The position numbers and the translations under genes are program-made. A stretch of 64,000 nucleotides of DNA from Phoronis australis. Its lineage: Eukaryota; Phoronida; Phoronidae. The notes beneath the pieces are model-generated. The model searched no databases. It was not told the origin of the DNA and worked only from the letters and a program-made list of their open reading frames with translations. Where the stretch lies: positions 1 through 64,000 of the forward strand of contig NMRA01000671.1 of assembly GCA_002633005.1 (NCBI GenBank), written 5' to 3'. Positions 1 to 11,302 of the stretch are shown one piece after another. Position 1 is the first letter of the stretch, and each line of letters starts with the position of its first letter.

Positions 1-1960
1 GGTGGGGGGCGGTAAAGGTGTAAAGGGTCTTTCCAGAACCCGCCCCTATGGGTCCAAAGGAAGACTGTGGGATGGTCTGCGAGTAGGTGTTTGAGGTGGA
101 AGTTAAGGGATTGTCAACGAGTATTAAAAGTGCCGTCATCGTGGAAACGGAGGAATATCATGCCAATGATGACCGACTGAACAGAAGGGCAAGACTCGAG
201 GATACATGTGTACTCGGAAAACGAAATGAGGTCGTAGGCCAGAAACAAAGGGTGAGATTGGGCATTATACAGTTCATTTCCGGCGATCTGTAGGAACACT
301 AAAGTGGCCGAGAAGTCGGCAATGGCTGGGCTAAATGGCGAACAGAACGCGGGCCAGAGGCGAGTGTGGCCCCGGACACCCTTAGGAGTTGACGGATACA
401 GAGGAATCGTGGAAGTCCAGATTGGTCAGACCCTGATAAGATAGGTGTTCTGACAACGCACGTAAGAACTGCCCAAAATCAAACAACTAGGTGGCATGTT
501 AAGTCTACAACGAATCAGGAAACAATGTACATGTACGATACCTCACTGAGGTGAAGAGACGGAGAATGTTGAAACTTCAAAGAAAATTTGACTGAAAACT
601 CGAAAACTGGAGCGAATTATGGACGATGGCCCAGTGTTGCGACAAGACAAAGAGATCACGTGGTACAATCAAACCAATAATCGTAGAACAAGGAGGGTCA
701 CAAGCAATATGATAATGAGGACGAAGCAGCATAGCTTACATAAAATGACTTAATACTTATTATTATCTATTGTGATGCGACGGTATCGACCGGGAATTAA
801 ATTGTGCAAAATGACCAAAAATTACCGACTCGTGTGCACAAAGTCCATATTTACACGTATAGATACATGTACACATATACATTATTTTATGTGTGTTTGT
901 GTCTGTGCGCGCGTGTGTGCGTGCGTCTGTGAATACACAAGCAAGGTTATGTATATGACTCAGAAATGCATGATCGGATTCATATACAACATGTTTGATG
1001 AGCTTTTCTCCCAAACGATTGTTTTCAAATTGTTCAATTACTGCATGAGAGGTCATCAGAAATTAGGCACTTTTGTATTTGAATGCAACTTTCTCCTTTC
1101 TTAAATTTTACTATTAAGACGAGGTTACGTAATTCAATTAATGTCAGATTGAGAATAAGTTTAATTTCAAATTCTAAAGGCTTTTTACTTTTAAAAACTA
1201 GATACTTGGCTAAACACACAAACAAGTGGACACTGTCCTGCATAACTTTAACACTCCCATAATCATTTTCAGTATGTTACTAGATGCTGAATTTCCAGTC
1301 TCAAGATGTTTAGCTTTGCCATATTATTCAAACCTTGCATTCAATTTCTGCATAGGCATACAACGATGTAAGAGAACTTTTTCTCTAAACTTCCACTTAG
1401 AGTTACTCTTTCCCTTCATTTTAGTCAGAAATTCATGAAACGGATTTCTGTGTGAATGAGTTCTGTAGAAACTTACGCCAAACATTGCTCATGCAACAGA
1501 GTTCCAAATGCTTTAAAACTTGACTACATTTAGTATGAGGTTTTAGTTGGTTCAGCACCATAGTTTTTTCGTCTACGGTTCGCAATTCTACTTCAGTCGC
1601 CACCCCATGATGAAGTAAAGTATCTGACATCTTATGAGTAGTTGACAAAAATAAGCATTCTATTTTTTGGAATAAAGCCAGATAAGGTGAATATCTTGAC
1701 ATAATCTTAGGTCTCTGTCAATTCTCTACTAAAAATACTTTTTGGATGAAACTCCATACAGTTTTCAACACAAGCATCAAGGCGACATCATTCAGTTGTT
1801 TCAATAAACTGGCGACATTTACACTCATCAGGACTTTCTGAAGGGGCCAATTAAATCAACCAGCCTGTTTCTTGGCAAGAAGTGTTCTTGTGCAGCAGTA
1901 GAGTTACCCAAACCCCTGTTCGTGAACGCAACTAAAAGAAAATAACTTCGTTAATGTTTT
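1..1960. other. Upstream intergenic DNA, no gene recognised
   Basis: No open frame here resembles a known protein. Bases 1-730 are visibly richer in G and purines than the AT-rich DNA that follows, so they may be part of an old repeat or a distant exon of another gene, but no domain or splice pair supports that. Bases 890-935 are a GT/GC-rich simple-sequence tract that creates artificial open frames on both strands. A minus-strand frame at 1433-1702 (89 codons) has no recognisable motif. Confidence 0.5.
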
Positions 1961-1961
1961 T

Positions 1962-1969
1962 TATATAAA
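1962..1969 (+). promoter_or_regulatory. TATA-like box upstream of VWDE-like exon 1
   Basis: The octamer TATATAAA lies 97 bp before the start codon at 2066. It would place transcription initiation near 1990-2000 and leave a 5' UTR of about 65-75 bases. There is no in-frame evidence for an earlier coding exon. The call rests only on motif and position, and in AT-rich DNA such a motif can occur by chance. Confidence 0.4.
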
Positions 1970-2065
1970 CACTTTGTTTTCCCGACCTGACGGTTTATTT
2001 CCTTGTAAGCTTCAATATATATCATTCGGTTTCCTTGTCGAAGTCACAGTGAGCCATAAACAGCG

Positions 2066-2126
2066 ATGGCAGTACGATTCGTAGCCCAAGCGATATGTTG
2101 GTGTGTACTGACATATAGTTCGGCAG
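2066..2126 (+). CDS. VWDE: VWDE-like exon 1: start codon and signal peptide
   Basis: ATG at 2066 has G at -3 and +4, a good initiation context. The 61-nt exon encodes a 20-residue hydrophobic leader beginning MAVRF with the core AICWCVLTYSSA, typical of a secretory signal peptide. Cleavage is likely near residues 20-23. It ends with donor gtaagt after one base of a Gly codon, which matches the two-base start of exon 2 at 11303. The frame has no homology by itself. The call rests on signal-peptide character, the strong donor, the exact phase fit and the TATA-like box upstream. An alternative is an unrelated first exon elsewhere in the 9.2-kb intron 1. Confidence 0.7.
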
Positions 2127-5100
2127 GTAAGTTTCTATTAGATTCGCCCAGAATAAAAACTTTTATGTTTAAATAAAAAAGTGAGTTCGACTTCGGAAGT
2201 ATAATCTATTTAGCTCGTCAAGTTCGTTCTTTATGTCTTCATAACTTACAAAATCACTGCTATCCGCCGTTGTACCGTCAGCTAATCAACTTCTGCCACT
2301 CATGTAATCACGTGGTGGGAAAATATATTAATTTTTGTTTAATATTTAAGATTCCTCAATTATTTTCCAAATAAAGTGCTTGTTTGCGTAGATTTTGTGT
2401 TTTAAAATTATTCACGGTTTAAAAATGCAAAATTAGGAACGCTTTAACATATTTATAAAGCAAAGCAAATGTCAGCTGCCCTTTTTTATGAGGGAAGACT
2501 GGTATGCCTTCGGGTGGAAAATCAGAGAACAAGTTACTTCATTCCATTTCTTCGTGCAGAAAAAGTATTTTCAAGAACAACAAACAATCGAAATTCCTGA
2601 ATCTTTTCGTTTGGAAGATACTCGAAATTCAGATAACCGAAATGACGGGAAAAGTGCCGACCAATTGGTGCTATTGTCCTACTGGCAACGGGTGAAGAAC
2701 GATAGGAGTCCCATTCCGCCATCTTGTCATTTGACGCAATGGTTTATTTTAAACAGGCTGTAGGCCAAATCCGGTCACCGATTGAAAGTTTTCACTTTGT
2801 CGAAAATACATTCTACACTTAAAACTAATACTCATAAAGCGCTCTCTACTTTTACATATACCTTCGATGAAGAATAGCTACGACAATTAAACTAAACTTT
2901 GGCGCAGAATTCCAATTACAATTTTTGGTCATCGTTAACTTTTTCACCACGTGTGCGATAACCACAAGGTATTTCAACTGAGTCATGTGAGTTAGACTAA
3001 GGCTACCGCGAGACTGAGCGAATTAAGCGCTTACGCTGGCCGGCGTGACACTTGCAAAATAGCATGGGACGGTATCAGGTAAAATTTGTAACATTTGTGT
3101 ACACGGCGATGCAATTGCCTACAGTGAACCCTATTATCGTACTACACTCAAACACAACAACACTATTCATTTTAGCCGGCGCTTTTATTTGTCGTGTACC
3201 GTGGCGACATCTAGCAGGAGCATGCGCCGATGAAGTACCCAAGGCATTGACTATGACCGAGTTAAGTTTGTCAAATTCAAAATTGTCTGTAAAGTATCTG
3301 TCTAAAATATTGAATACAGAAAACATGAGAATTGTAAATATATATTATCCCACATAGGTAGGAATTCTACTGCCATATCCTATCTCATATTCATTTCATC
3401 TGGGAATGTCCAAAACTGGTTAAGCTACAAGACAATCTGTGAAAGTGTTAAATAATCAGTAAAGTTTTATTTCGTAATAAAGTCATCGGAGTTTTTAGAT
3501 TGTAAATAATACAAGTTAAAGCATTGAACTATACAATTATATCAAACGTTTGTCGCAAACTTAAAAAAATCCATCCGGGAATTTAAAAATTGAAACATTC
3601 CCTGAACTGAGTTCTCTGCAACAGCTTGTTGTCAGCTTCGATGAATTCCTTAGTTTTCTTAGTCTATTTCGTGTCTTAACTTTTGGACTGTACAAAGCAA
3701 TAGAAACGTTTCCCCGTGTTGATCACAGAATTGGAAAATAACGGTGGAAATTGTGCTGATTTGCAGAACTTGAGGTAAGGAGTATCGCTAAGAAAAAGTT
3801 TTACCACACGGCCGGCAACGGAGTGTTGAACGCTGCGATTGCTTCAGTAAAAAACACATAATCGTTATTAGGTCTCGATTACCTGTAAAGACCTTAGATC
3901 CCAGGGTAGATATACTGTATGCATCCATAACGAAACTTTTTTGTTGGATTTGTACTGGATTTTGGCAGAATTTACTAGCCGGTAACCTTACTCAGTTTGA
4001 CCTATTTACATGAATAATGACCCAGATTGAAACTTCAGCGAGGCCCAAAAAATAGCTGCCTGCTCACCTTGCATCGGAATTTTCATCGGTAATTCTTTTT
4101 TGTTTTTAGAGCAGAAAACTGATTTTTCAAGATCGATGCCTTGAATTAATGAATTAGGTAAACCAAATGATTGAGACCAATAAAATTTGGCGTTGTACAC
4201 GAAAATTTACTACACCACCAGACTGCACACCAACCGTGAAATACGGGTTCTACCGTGATATACGGATTGGCTCTACTCATATCGCAGTTGAATACGTCAA
4301 ATATGCAAAGACCATATTTTCATATATATGGGATAATGGAAAATACACATAAACAAAATGCAGGGTAAATCAAGAAAAAATTGAGCAGCAAAGGTAATAT
4401 AAATTACGAGAAATACATCATCAGCAAGAGGGTGACCCAGGTGACAGAATGTTATTGGAGGGCACAGAACCTGTAGGATTTTGTCCAGGGGTCGGGTATG
4501 TAATGAACATAATATAGATCTGCTGTAGAAGAGTTAAGAGCAAAAATGGGGGACGCGCCCCTCAACCAAAAGGTTGGGGGCTGAGATAGCTTTCTTAAAC
4601 CAATATTCCAGGTGTTGACATCAATTTACAATTAATAATTAGAACTTTCAACGCATCAACTTTGCTTTCAAATAAAATTGAAAAATTAGCAGACACTCCT
4701 CCCCTAACCATCAGATGATTAATACGCCAATGTTCAAAAACTGCCTTCTTACGCCATCCAAACACGGGTCCAGATATTTATTTCGAAAATTCACACCTTA
4801 CGGCATTCTAGATTCAAGCAGGAGATCTATGCCCAGTTCCAAGAAATGTGTGTTTGTGTGTCTGTGTAAGTATGTGTAAACATCTCTCGTTAACGGATAT
4901 CAGTGATGTTTGTGCTTGCCTTTGCAATACATGTAAATTAAAGTTGAGATAATTTAGTCTCTTCCCGACCTCCATCTTTTTTCTTGACTTCCGTCTAAGG
5001 CCCAGTCTAGAATGCACGAGTCAAAATATATCCTAGAATGTGTTCGAAATTTTCTATTTCGAGGCTGAATTCATGAAATTTTTAGGCCTCTACGTTTTTA

Positions 5101-5730
5101 TTTGTTTATTAATAGTAACATACATGTACATGTACATGTAAATGTTTGCAGTTAAAGCACTCCCCGGCTTAAAACCAGTTACATAGAACAGGAATTTGTC
5201 ATATTAATTTATTCAAGTACTTGCAATGTGGTGTATTAGTTTAATACGTTTTCTGTTTTTAAGAAACACCTGAAGTATTTCTTCCAGCTTGCTGAAAACG
5301 GAATCTAAAGACTTAATCCCAATAGTCTTGATTCTGACTCATGTACCAGGTTTAGAGCCTCTTAACTCTTATCCTGCAGTAGCGTGGTCAGTCGACTTGT
5401 GTTTTATGAAATGAAAACACGATTTCATTTCATTGCGCTTAAAAGAGGCCTGAACTACATGTTTCAGCATTTTAATATGAATTTTGAAACTATGAAGGTT
5501 GGTTACTGCCATCCACATATTCCTAAATAGTGCACGGTATTTTTCTTTTTTAATTTGAAAAGTAATTTATTAGCCCCACTGCAAGCGCTGTTTTTCGTGA
5601 CGTCACTGAGGCTTTACAGCACAAAGAGATATAGATCATAAGCCGTGCGAGTACGTAGTCCAGTCGACAGATCAACATGTGCATACACACGATCATTTTC
5701 GTTTTTCTTTCCTGTGACTTTGATTCAAGA
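2127..5730. other. Intron 1, left part: no gene seen
   Basis: Open frames at 2488-2763, 3052-3357 and 4167-4352 carry no recognisable domain and no convincing splice context. Bases 5119-5140 contain a short ACATGT-type tandem (three overlapping TACATGTA octamers). Bases 5406-5433 form a small hairpin with arms ATGAAATGAAA and TTTCATTTCAT. Nothing else is supported. Confidence 0.5.
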
Positions 5731-5815
5731 TTGCTGTCAGTAACTTTCCATAATAATTCCAGTAATACGCACGCGCAGAGTCCGTTATTGTCACGCCGTG
5801 ACAATAATCTTTCTA
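5731..5815 (+). mobile_element. Solo 3' end of Helitron/Helentron-like element
   Basis: This 85-bp segment repeats the 3' termini found at 7230-7315 and 9740-9822. It has TTGCTGTCAGTAACTT, then the subterminal motif ACGCGCAGAGTCC, then a near-perfect hairpin ending GTGACAATAAT, then CTTTCTA. The terminal CTAG of the other copies is here CTAC, so this end is either mutated or chimeric. It lies directly to the left of the 56-bp hairpin array, as though two elements inserted end to end. Confidence 0.6.
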
Positions 5816-7315
5816 CAGTAGTTCTTATTACTCTGCGCGTGCAAGCGCAGAGTACAGTTGTTCCTGGGTTTTCTTCAATTTTATTACTCTGCGCGTGTAA
5901 GCGCAGAGTACTGTTGTTCCTGGGTTTTCTTCAATTTTATTACTCTGCGCGTGTAAGCGCAGAGTACTGTTGTTCCTGGGTTTTCTTCAACTTTATTCTT
6001 ATTACTCTGCGCGTGTAAGCGCAGAGTACTGTTGTTCCTGGGTTTTCTTCAATTTTAATACTCTGCGTGTGTAAGCGCAGAGTACTGTTGTTCCTGGGTT
6101 TTCTTCAATTTTATTCTTATTCTTCTTATTCTTCTTCTTATTCTTCTTCCGACCAACTTTGAGGCTTAATAACTACAAATTGGGTGCAGGTACGGTCTTT
6201 AAATTCAGCATATGACTTCTGACTGTATATAAATTTTGATTGGTTATGCAATCATATTCCATTTTGCACCGGAAGAGGTCGTTTGGTGCAAAGGTCATAT
6301 AAATTTCAAAATGCTACTCCTCCTTCAGTTTTAAAGCTATCTTTTTCAATTTCGGTGCACAGGTAAAGGTCAACATGACAATTTAAAAAATTACTTTTCT
6401 AAGTAATTGGGTCATCCAATCAGGTGAAATAGGTCAAAGGTCATTAGGTGCAAACTGAAATTTTGAGCTAGACACTTCAAATTGACAGGTCTGATTGCCA
6501 AAGGTAAATCAAATCGGAGTTCAAAGTTTCAGGTCATTTAGTGCAAACATGGGGTCATTAGGTGCATTTTTCTTCTGAAATTTTGACCTTTTCAATCAGC
6601 AAGTATTCTGATGTGTCAACCGTTAGACAACTGTGATTCTCAGCGTTAAACACATTTTCCATGGGCTTTGCAAATAATTCTCCTAAAGATGCTTAAAATG
6701 CACGGGATAAGGTCAATTAGTGCATTAAGGTCATGTAACGTTCAAAATGTTATATGTCTTACGTTTTTCAAGGAATTCTTTTCAATTTCAGCATACTGGT
6801 GAAAGTCAACATGCAAATTGAATACCCTACTTTACTTCGCAATAGGCCTAACCAATCAGAAAAATAGGTCAAAGGTCATTGAGTGCAAACTAAAATTTTG
6901 AGCTAGGGACTTCAGAATTACGTATCTGTTTACTAAGTGCGATTGAGTTTGAATTCTAAATTTTCAGGTCATTTGGTGCACCCATGGGGTCATTAGGTGC
7001 ATTTTTCTTCTGAAAGTTTGACCACTTTATTCGTCTTGTATTCTGAAGTGCTTAAAGTAAACATCTGTGATTATTAGCATTAACCACACTTTTAATCGAG
7101 TTAACATTTACTCCCTCATCGGGGCTCATAATGCACCGGAAGAGGTCATTTAGTGGAAAGGTCATCAAAAAACTAATATGTAATTTCTCCTACAATTTTG
7201 AAGAATTCCTTTTCATATTGGTAAAGGGGTTGCTGTCAGTAACTTCCCATAACAATTCCAGTAATACGCAAGCGCAGAGTCCATTATTGTCACGAAGTGA
7301 CAATAATCCTTCTAG
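5816..7315 (+). mobile_element. Helitron/Helentron-like element 1 (~1.5 kb)
   Basis: Non-autonomous element with no coding capacity seen. The 5' end carries the 56-bp hairpin array. The body contains two ~435-bp tandem units (AGGTCAAAGGTCA motifs at 6431 and 6865). The 3' end has the motif GCGCAGAGTCC, a hairpin with 11-nt arms ATTATTGTCAC / GTGACAATAAT around GAA, and terminal CTAG followed by T (7312-7315). A 3' hairpin a few bases before CTRR-T is the hallmark of Helitron-type rolling-circle transposons. The 12-base motif ACTCTGCGCGTG near the 5' end recurs inverted near the 3' end, as in Helentron subterminal inverted repeats. Class assignment is inference, as no Rep/helicase is present. 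Confidence 0.6.
5824..6119 (+). repeat. 56-bp hairpin minisatellite, five units
   Basis: Five head-to-tail units begin with ACTCTGCG at 5830, 5886, 5942, 6004 and 6060 (periods 56, 56, 62, 56; the longer one carries an extra TTCTTA). Each unit starts with a hairpin with 9-nt arms ACTCTGCGC and GCGCAGAGT around a 6-nt loop, followed by a conserved stretch CTGTTGTTCCTGGGTTTTC. A pyrimidine tract of TTCTTATTC type follows to 6152. The same unit occurs twice at 9824-9955. It marks the presumed 5' end of the Helitron/Helentron-like elements. Confidence 0.85.
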
Positions 7316-9822
7316 TTCTTATTCTTCTTATTCTTATTCTTCTTCCGACCAACTTTGAGTCTTAATAACTTCAAAATGGGTGCAGGTACGGTCTTTAAAT
7401 TCAGCATATGACTTTTGACTGTATATGAATTTTGATTGGTTATATAATCATATTCCATATTGCACCGGAAGAGGTCGTTTGGTGCAAAGGTCATATAATT
7501 TTCAAAATGCTACTCCTCCTTCAGTTTTAAAGCTATCTTTTTCAAATTCGGTGCACAGGTACTGATAAGTCAACATGACAATTCAAAAAATTACTTTTCT
7601 AAGTAATCGGGTCATCCAATCAGGTGAAATGGGTCAAAGGTCATTAGGTGCAAACTAAAATTTTGAGCTAGGCACTTCAAATTGACAGGTCTGATGGCCA
7701 CAGGTAAATCAAATCGGAATCCAAAGTTTCAGGTCATTTAGTGCAAACATGGGGTCATTAGGTGCATTTTTCTTCTGAAAATTTGACCTTTTCAATCAGC
7801 AAGTATTCTGTTGTGTCAACCGTTAGACAACTGTGATTCTCAGCGTTAAACACATTTTTCGTGGGCTTTACATTAATTCTCCTAAAGATGCTTAAAATGC
7901 ACCGGATAAGGTCAATTAATGCAAAGGTCATCTAATGTTCAAAATATTATACAATGTATGTCTTACGTTTTTCAAGGAATTCTTTTCAGTTTCAGCACAC
8001 TGGTGTAAGTCAACATGCCAATTGAATGCCCTACTTTACTTTGCAATAGGCATAACCAATCAGAAAAATAGGTCAAAGGTCATTGAATGCAAACTAAAAT
8101 TTTGAGCTAGAGACTTCAGAATTACGTATCTGTTTACTAAGTGCGATTGAGTTTGAAATCTAAATTTTCAGGTCATTTGGTGAACACATGGGGTCATTAG
8201 GTGCATTTTTCTTCTGAAAACTTGACCTTTTCAATCAGCAAGTATTCTGATGTGTCAACCGTTAGACAACTGTGATTCTCAGCGTTAAACACATATTTCA
8301 TGGGCTTTGCAATAATTCTCCTCAAGATGCTTAAAATGCACCGGATAAGGTCAATTAGTGCAAAGGTCATCTAATGTTCAAAATGTTATATGTCTTACGT
8401 TTTTCAAGGAATTGTTTTCCGTTTCAGCACACTGGTGTAAGTCAACATGCCAATTGAATGCCCTACTTTACTTTGCAATAGGCCTAACCAATCAGAAAAA
8501 AATAGGTCAAAGGTCATTGAGTGCAAACTAAAATTTTGAGCTAGACACTTCAAATTGACAGGTCTGATTGCCACAGGTAAATCAAATCAGAATCCAAAGT
8601 TTCAGGTCATTTAGTGCAAACATGGGGTCATTAGGTGCATTTTACTTCTGAAAATTTGACCTTTTCAATCAGCAAGTTTTCTGATGTGTTAACCGTTAGG
8701 CAACTGTGATTCTCAGCGTTCAACACATTTTCCATGGGCTTTGCAATAATTCTCCTAAACATGCTTAAAATGCACCGGATAAGGTCAATTAGTGCAAAGG
8801 TCATGTAATGTTCAAAATGTTATATCTCTTACGTTTTTCAAGGAATTCTTTTCAATTTCAGCACACCGGTATAAGTCAACATGACAATTTAAAAAATTAC
8901 TTTTCTAAGCAATTGGGTCATCCAATCAGGTTAAACAGGTCAAAGGTCATTAGGTGCAAACTAAAATTTTGAGCTAGACACTTCAAATTCACAGTTCTGA
9001 TTGGCACAGACAATTCAATTTGGAATCCAAAGTTTCAGGTCATTTAGTGCAAACATGGGGTCATTAGGTGCATTTGTCTTCTGAAAATTTGACCTTTTCA
9101 TTCTCCAAGTACACTGATGGGTCAACCGTTAGACAACTGTGATTCTCAGCATTAAACACATTTTTCATGGGCATTGCAATAATTCTCCTAAAGACGCTTA
9201 AAATGCACCGGATAGGGTCAATTAGTGCAAAGGTCAGTTAATGTTCAAAATGTTAAATCTCTTACGTTTTTCAAGGAATTCTTTTCAATTTCAGCACACT
9301 AGTGTATGTTAACATGCCAATTGAACAACCTACTTAACTACGCAATAGGCCTAACCAAGCAGAAAAAATAGGTCAAAAGTCATTGAGTGCGAAATTAAAA
9401 TTTTGAGCTAGAGACTTCAAAATTACATATCGGTTTACTAAACGCGATTGAGTTTGTATTCTAAATTTTTGGGTCATTTGGTGCATCCATGGGGTCATTA
9501 GGTGCATTTTTCTTCTGAAAGTTTGACCAATTCATTCATGTTGTATTCTTAAGTGCTTAAAGTAAAACACCTGTGATTCTTAGCATTAACTATACTTTAA
9601 CTTGGTTGTACAATTATTCCCTCACTGGGGTTCATAATGCACCGGAAAAGGTCAGTTAGTGGAAAGGTCATCAAAATATTAACATGCAATTACTCCTACA
9701 ATTTTAAAGAATTTCTTTTCATATTGGTAAACGGGGTTGCTGTCAGTAACTTCCCATAACAATTCCTTTAATACGCACGCGCAGAGTCCATTATTGTCAC
9801 GCCGTGACAATAATCTTTCTAG
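7316..9822 (+). mobile_element. Helitron/Helentron-like element 2 (~2.5 kb, five internal units)
   Basis: It follows element 1 immediately after its CTAG terminus. It starts with the TTCTTATTC pyrimidine tract and the sequence CCGACCAACTTTGAG but lacks the 56-bp hairpin units. The body holds five ~435-bp units, with AGGTCAAAGGTCA-type motifs at 7631 (one mismatch), 8070, 8504, 8937 and 9370 (one mismatch). The 3' end is complete: a 12-nt-arm hairpin at 9790-9814 followed by CTTT and CTAG (9819-9822), then T. Element 1 has two units, so the internal copy number varies between elements. Confidence 0.65.
9790..9814 (+). other. 3'-terminal hairpin of the Helitron-like family
   Basis: Arms ATTATTGTCACG and CGTGACAATAAT pair perfectly over 12 bp around one central C, eight bases before the end of the CTAG terminus. 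The same hairpin is at 7283-7307 (arm shortened to 11 bp) and, inverted, at 62502-62526 (10 bp). Differences between copies fall in the loop, so the stem is kept. In Helitrons such a hairpin acts as the transposition terminator. Confidence 0.7.
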
Positions 9823-10742
9823 TTCTTATTACTCTGCGCGTGTAAGCGCAGAGTACTGTTGTTCCTGGGTTTTCTTCAATTTTATTCTTATTACTCTGCG
9901 CGTGTAAGCGCAGAGTACTGTTGTTCCTGGGTTTTCTTCAATTTTATTCTTATTCTTCTTATTCTTCTTATTCTTATTCTTCTTATTCTTCTTCCGACCA
10001 ACTTTGAGGCTTAATAACTCCAAATTGGGTGCAGGTACGGTCTTTAAATTCAACATATGACTTTTTACAGTATATAAATTTTGATTGGTTATATAATCAT
10101 ATTCCATATTGCACCGGAAGAGGTCGTTTGGTGCAAAGGTCATGTAATTTTCAAAATGCTACTCCTCCTTCAGTTTTAAAGTTATCTTTTTCAAATTCGG
10201 TGCACAGGTATAAGTCAACATGACAATTTAAAAAATTACTTTTCTAAGTAATCGGGTCATCCAATCAGGTGAAATAGGTCAAAGGTCATTAGGTACAAAC
10301 TAAAATTTTGAGCTAGACACTTCAAATTGACAGGTCTGATTGCCACAGGTAAATCAAATCGGAATCCAAAGTTTCAGGTCATTTAGTGCAAACATGGGGT
10401 CATTAGGTGCATTTTTCTTCTGAAAATTTGACCTTTTCTTTCTCCAAGTACACTGATGTGTCAACCGTTAGACAACTGTGATTCTCAGCATTAAACACAT
10501 TTTTCATGGGCTTTGCAATAATTCTCCTAAAGACGCTTATAATGCACCGGATAGGGTCAATTAGTGCAAAGGTCAGTTAACGGTCAAAATGTTGTATCTC
10601 TTACGTTTTTCAAGGAATTCTTTTCAATTTCAGCACACTAGTGTATGTCAGCATGCCAATTGAACAACCTACTTAACTACGCAATAGGCCTAACCAATCA
10701 GAAGAAATAGGTCAAAGGTCATTGAGTGCAAAATTAAAATTT
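9823..10742 (+). mobile_element. Helitron/Helentron-like element 3, 3'-truncated
   Basis: It begins directly after the CTAG of element 2 with two hairpin minisatellite units (ACTCTGCG at 9831 and 9893, period 62), the pyrimidine tract and the CCGACCAACTTTGAGGC start. It then has two ~435-bp units (DR1-type motifs at 10275 and 10709). Similarity stops abruptly near 10742, in the middle of a unit, so the 3' end is lost. Confidence 0.65.
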
Positions 10743-11302
10743 AGGTAGTTTTAGGGTTCTTTCAAAACTATTTCTAAATTCTCTTCATATCACAGAATTT
10801 TCTATCAGCTTTAAATTTAAAAAAACGATCTGCCAACTGCTTGCCACTTCGTCCATTTTTCTCCCAAAAAGAAAAGGACGTTTCCTTATTTGAAATGGCA
10901 AGGCATAGACGTAAAACATTTTTCCCTCCTAAGGAAATTGTGACCTTTGACCTCAAGCAACAACAGGCATGGGCGCATTTATCATAACTGGGAGGGAGGT
11001 TTGAAACTATGTGGATACCACACAGTTTTTCTTTCGCACGTGTTTCGAACTTCGTGAATGTTGTGATTTATTCCGGAATCGTCCTCACAGAGGAACGTGA
11101 ATTACACGTGGTGATATCGTCAGGAATTGCGTTTTTGCCGCTCCATGACTAGATATCTTTCATCTGGAGACCCACATATTTTTTGTTAATATGTATATGC
11201 AATAACATAATTGCGGAATGTGGGGCGGAATTTTTAAGCAGGTGTCGTGGGTACTTGGTCTCCACTAAAGTTGTGCTTTAAAAATGACGAATTTTATTGC
11301 AG
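10743..11302. other. End of intron 1: no gene seen
   Basis: AT-rich intron DNA between the truncated element 3 and the exon 2 acceptor. A minus-strand frame at 10774-10956 has no recognised domain. An inverted perfect TGACCTTTGACCT (DR1 type) is at 10941-10953, outside the repeat array. The acceptor before exon 2 is tttattgcag. Confidence 0.5.

Larger units (their letters stand above)
6420..10742 (+). repeat. ~435-bp tandem units inside the elements
   Basis: The anchor motif AGGTCAAAGGTCATTRRGTGC recurs at 6431, 6865, 7631, 8070, 8504, 8937, 9370, 10275 and 10709. Within an element the spacing is 433-439 bp. Units alternate slightly between two subtypes, recognisable by the words before the anchor (AAATAGG or GAAATAGG) and by TTAGGTGCA versus TTGAGTGCA. 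Each unit is also rich in shorter near-repeats of the form GGTCATTNGGTGCA. Boundaries of single units are arbitrary because the array is continuous. Confidence 0.85.

Noticed and set aside
1-730. Purine-rich, less AT-rich left edge as a possible gene or LTR element
   Set aside because: No protein similarity, LTR ends or primer-binding site could be recognised.
772-1104. 110-codon plus-strand frame and its minus-strand partner
   Set aside because: Both depend on a GT/GC simple-sequence tract and show no domain.
5824-6119. Regular hairpin repeats that could suggest a CRISPR array
   Set aside because: The units are continuous 56-bp tandem copies with no unique spacers, in animal DNA, and they form the end of a transposon family.
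7131-7358. Ser/Tyr-rich frame at the end of element 1
   Set aside because: It is a translation of the TTCTTATTC pyrimidine tract and transposon termini. Similar artefacts occur at 5677-6018 and 9829-10143.
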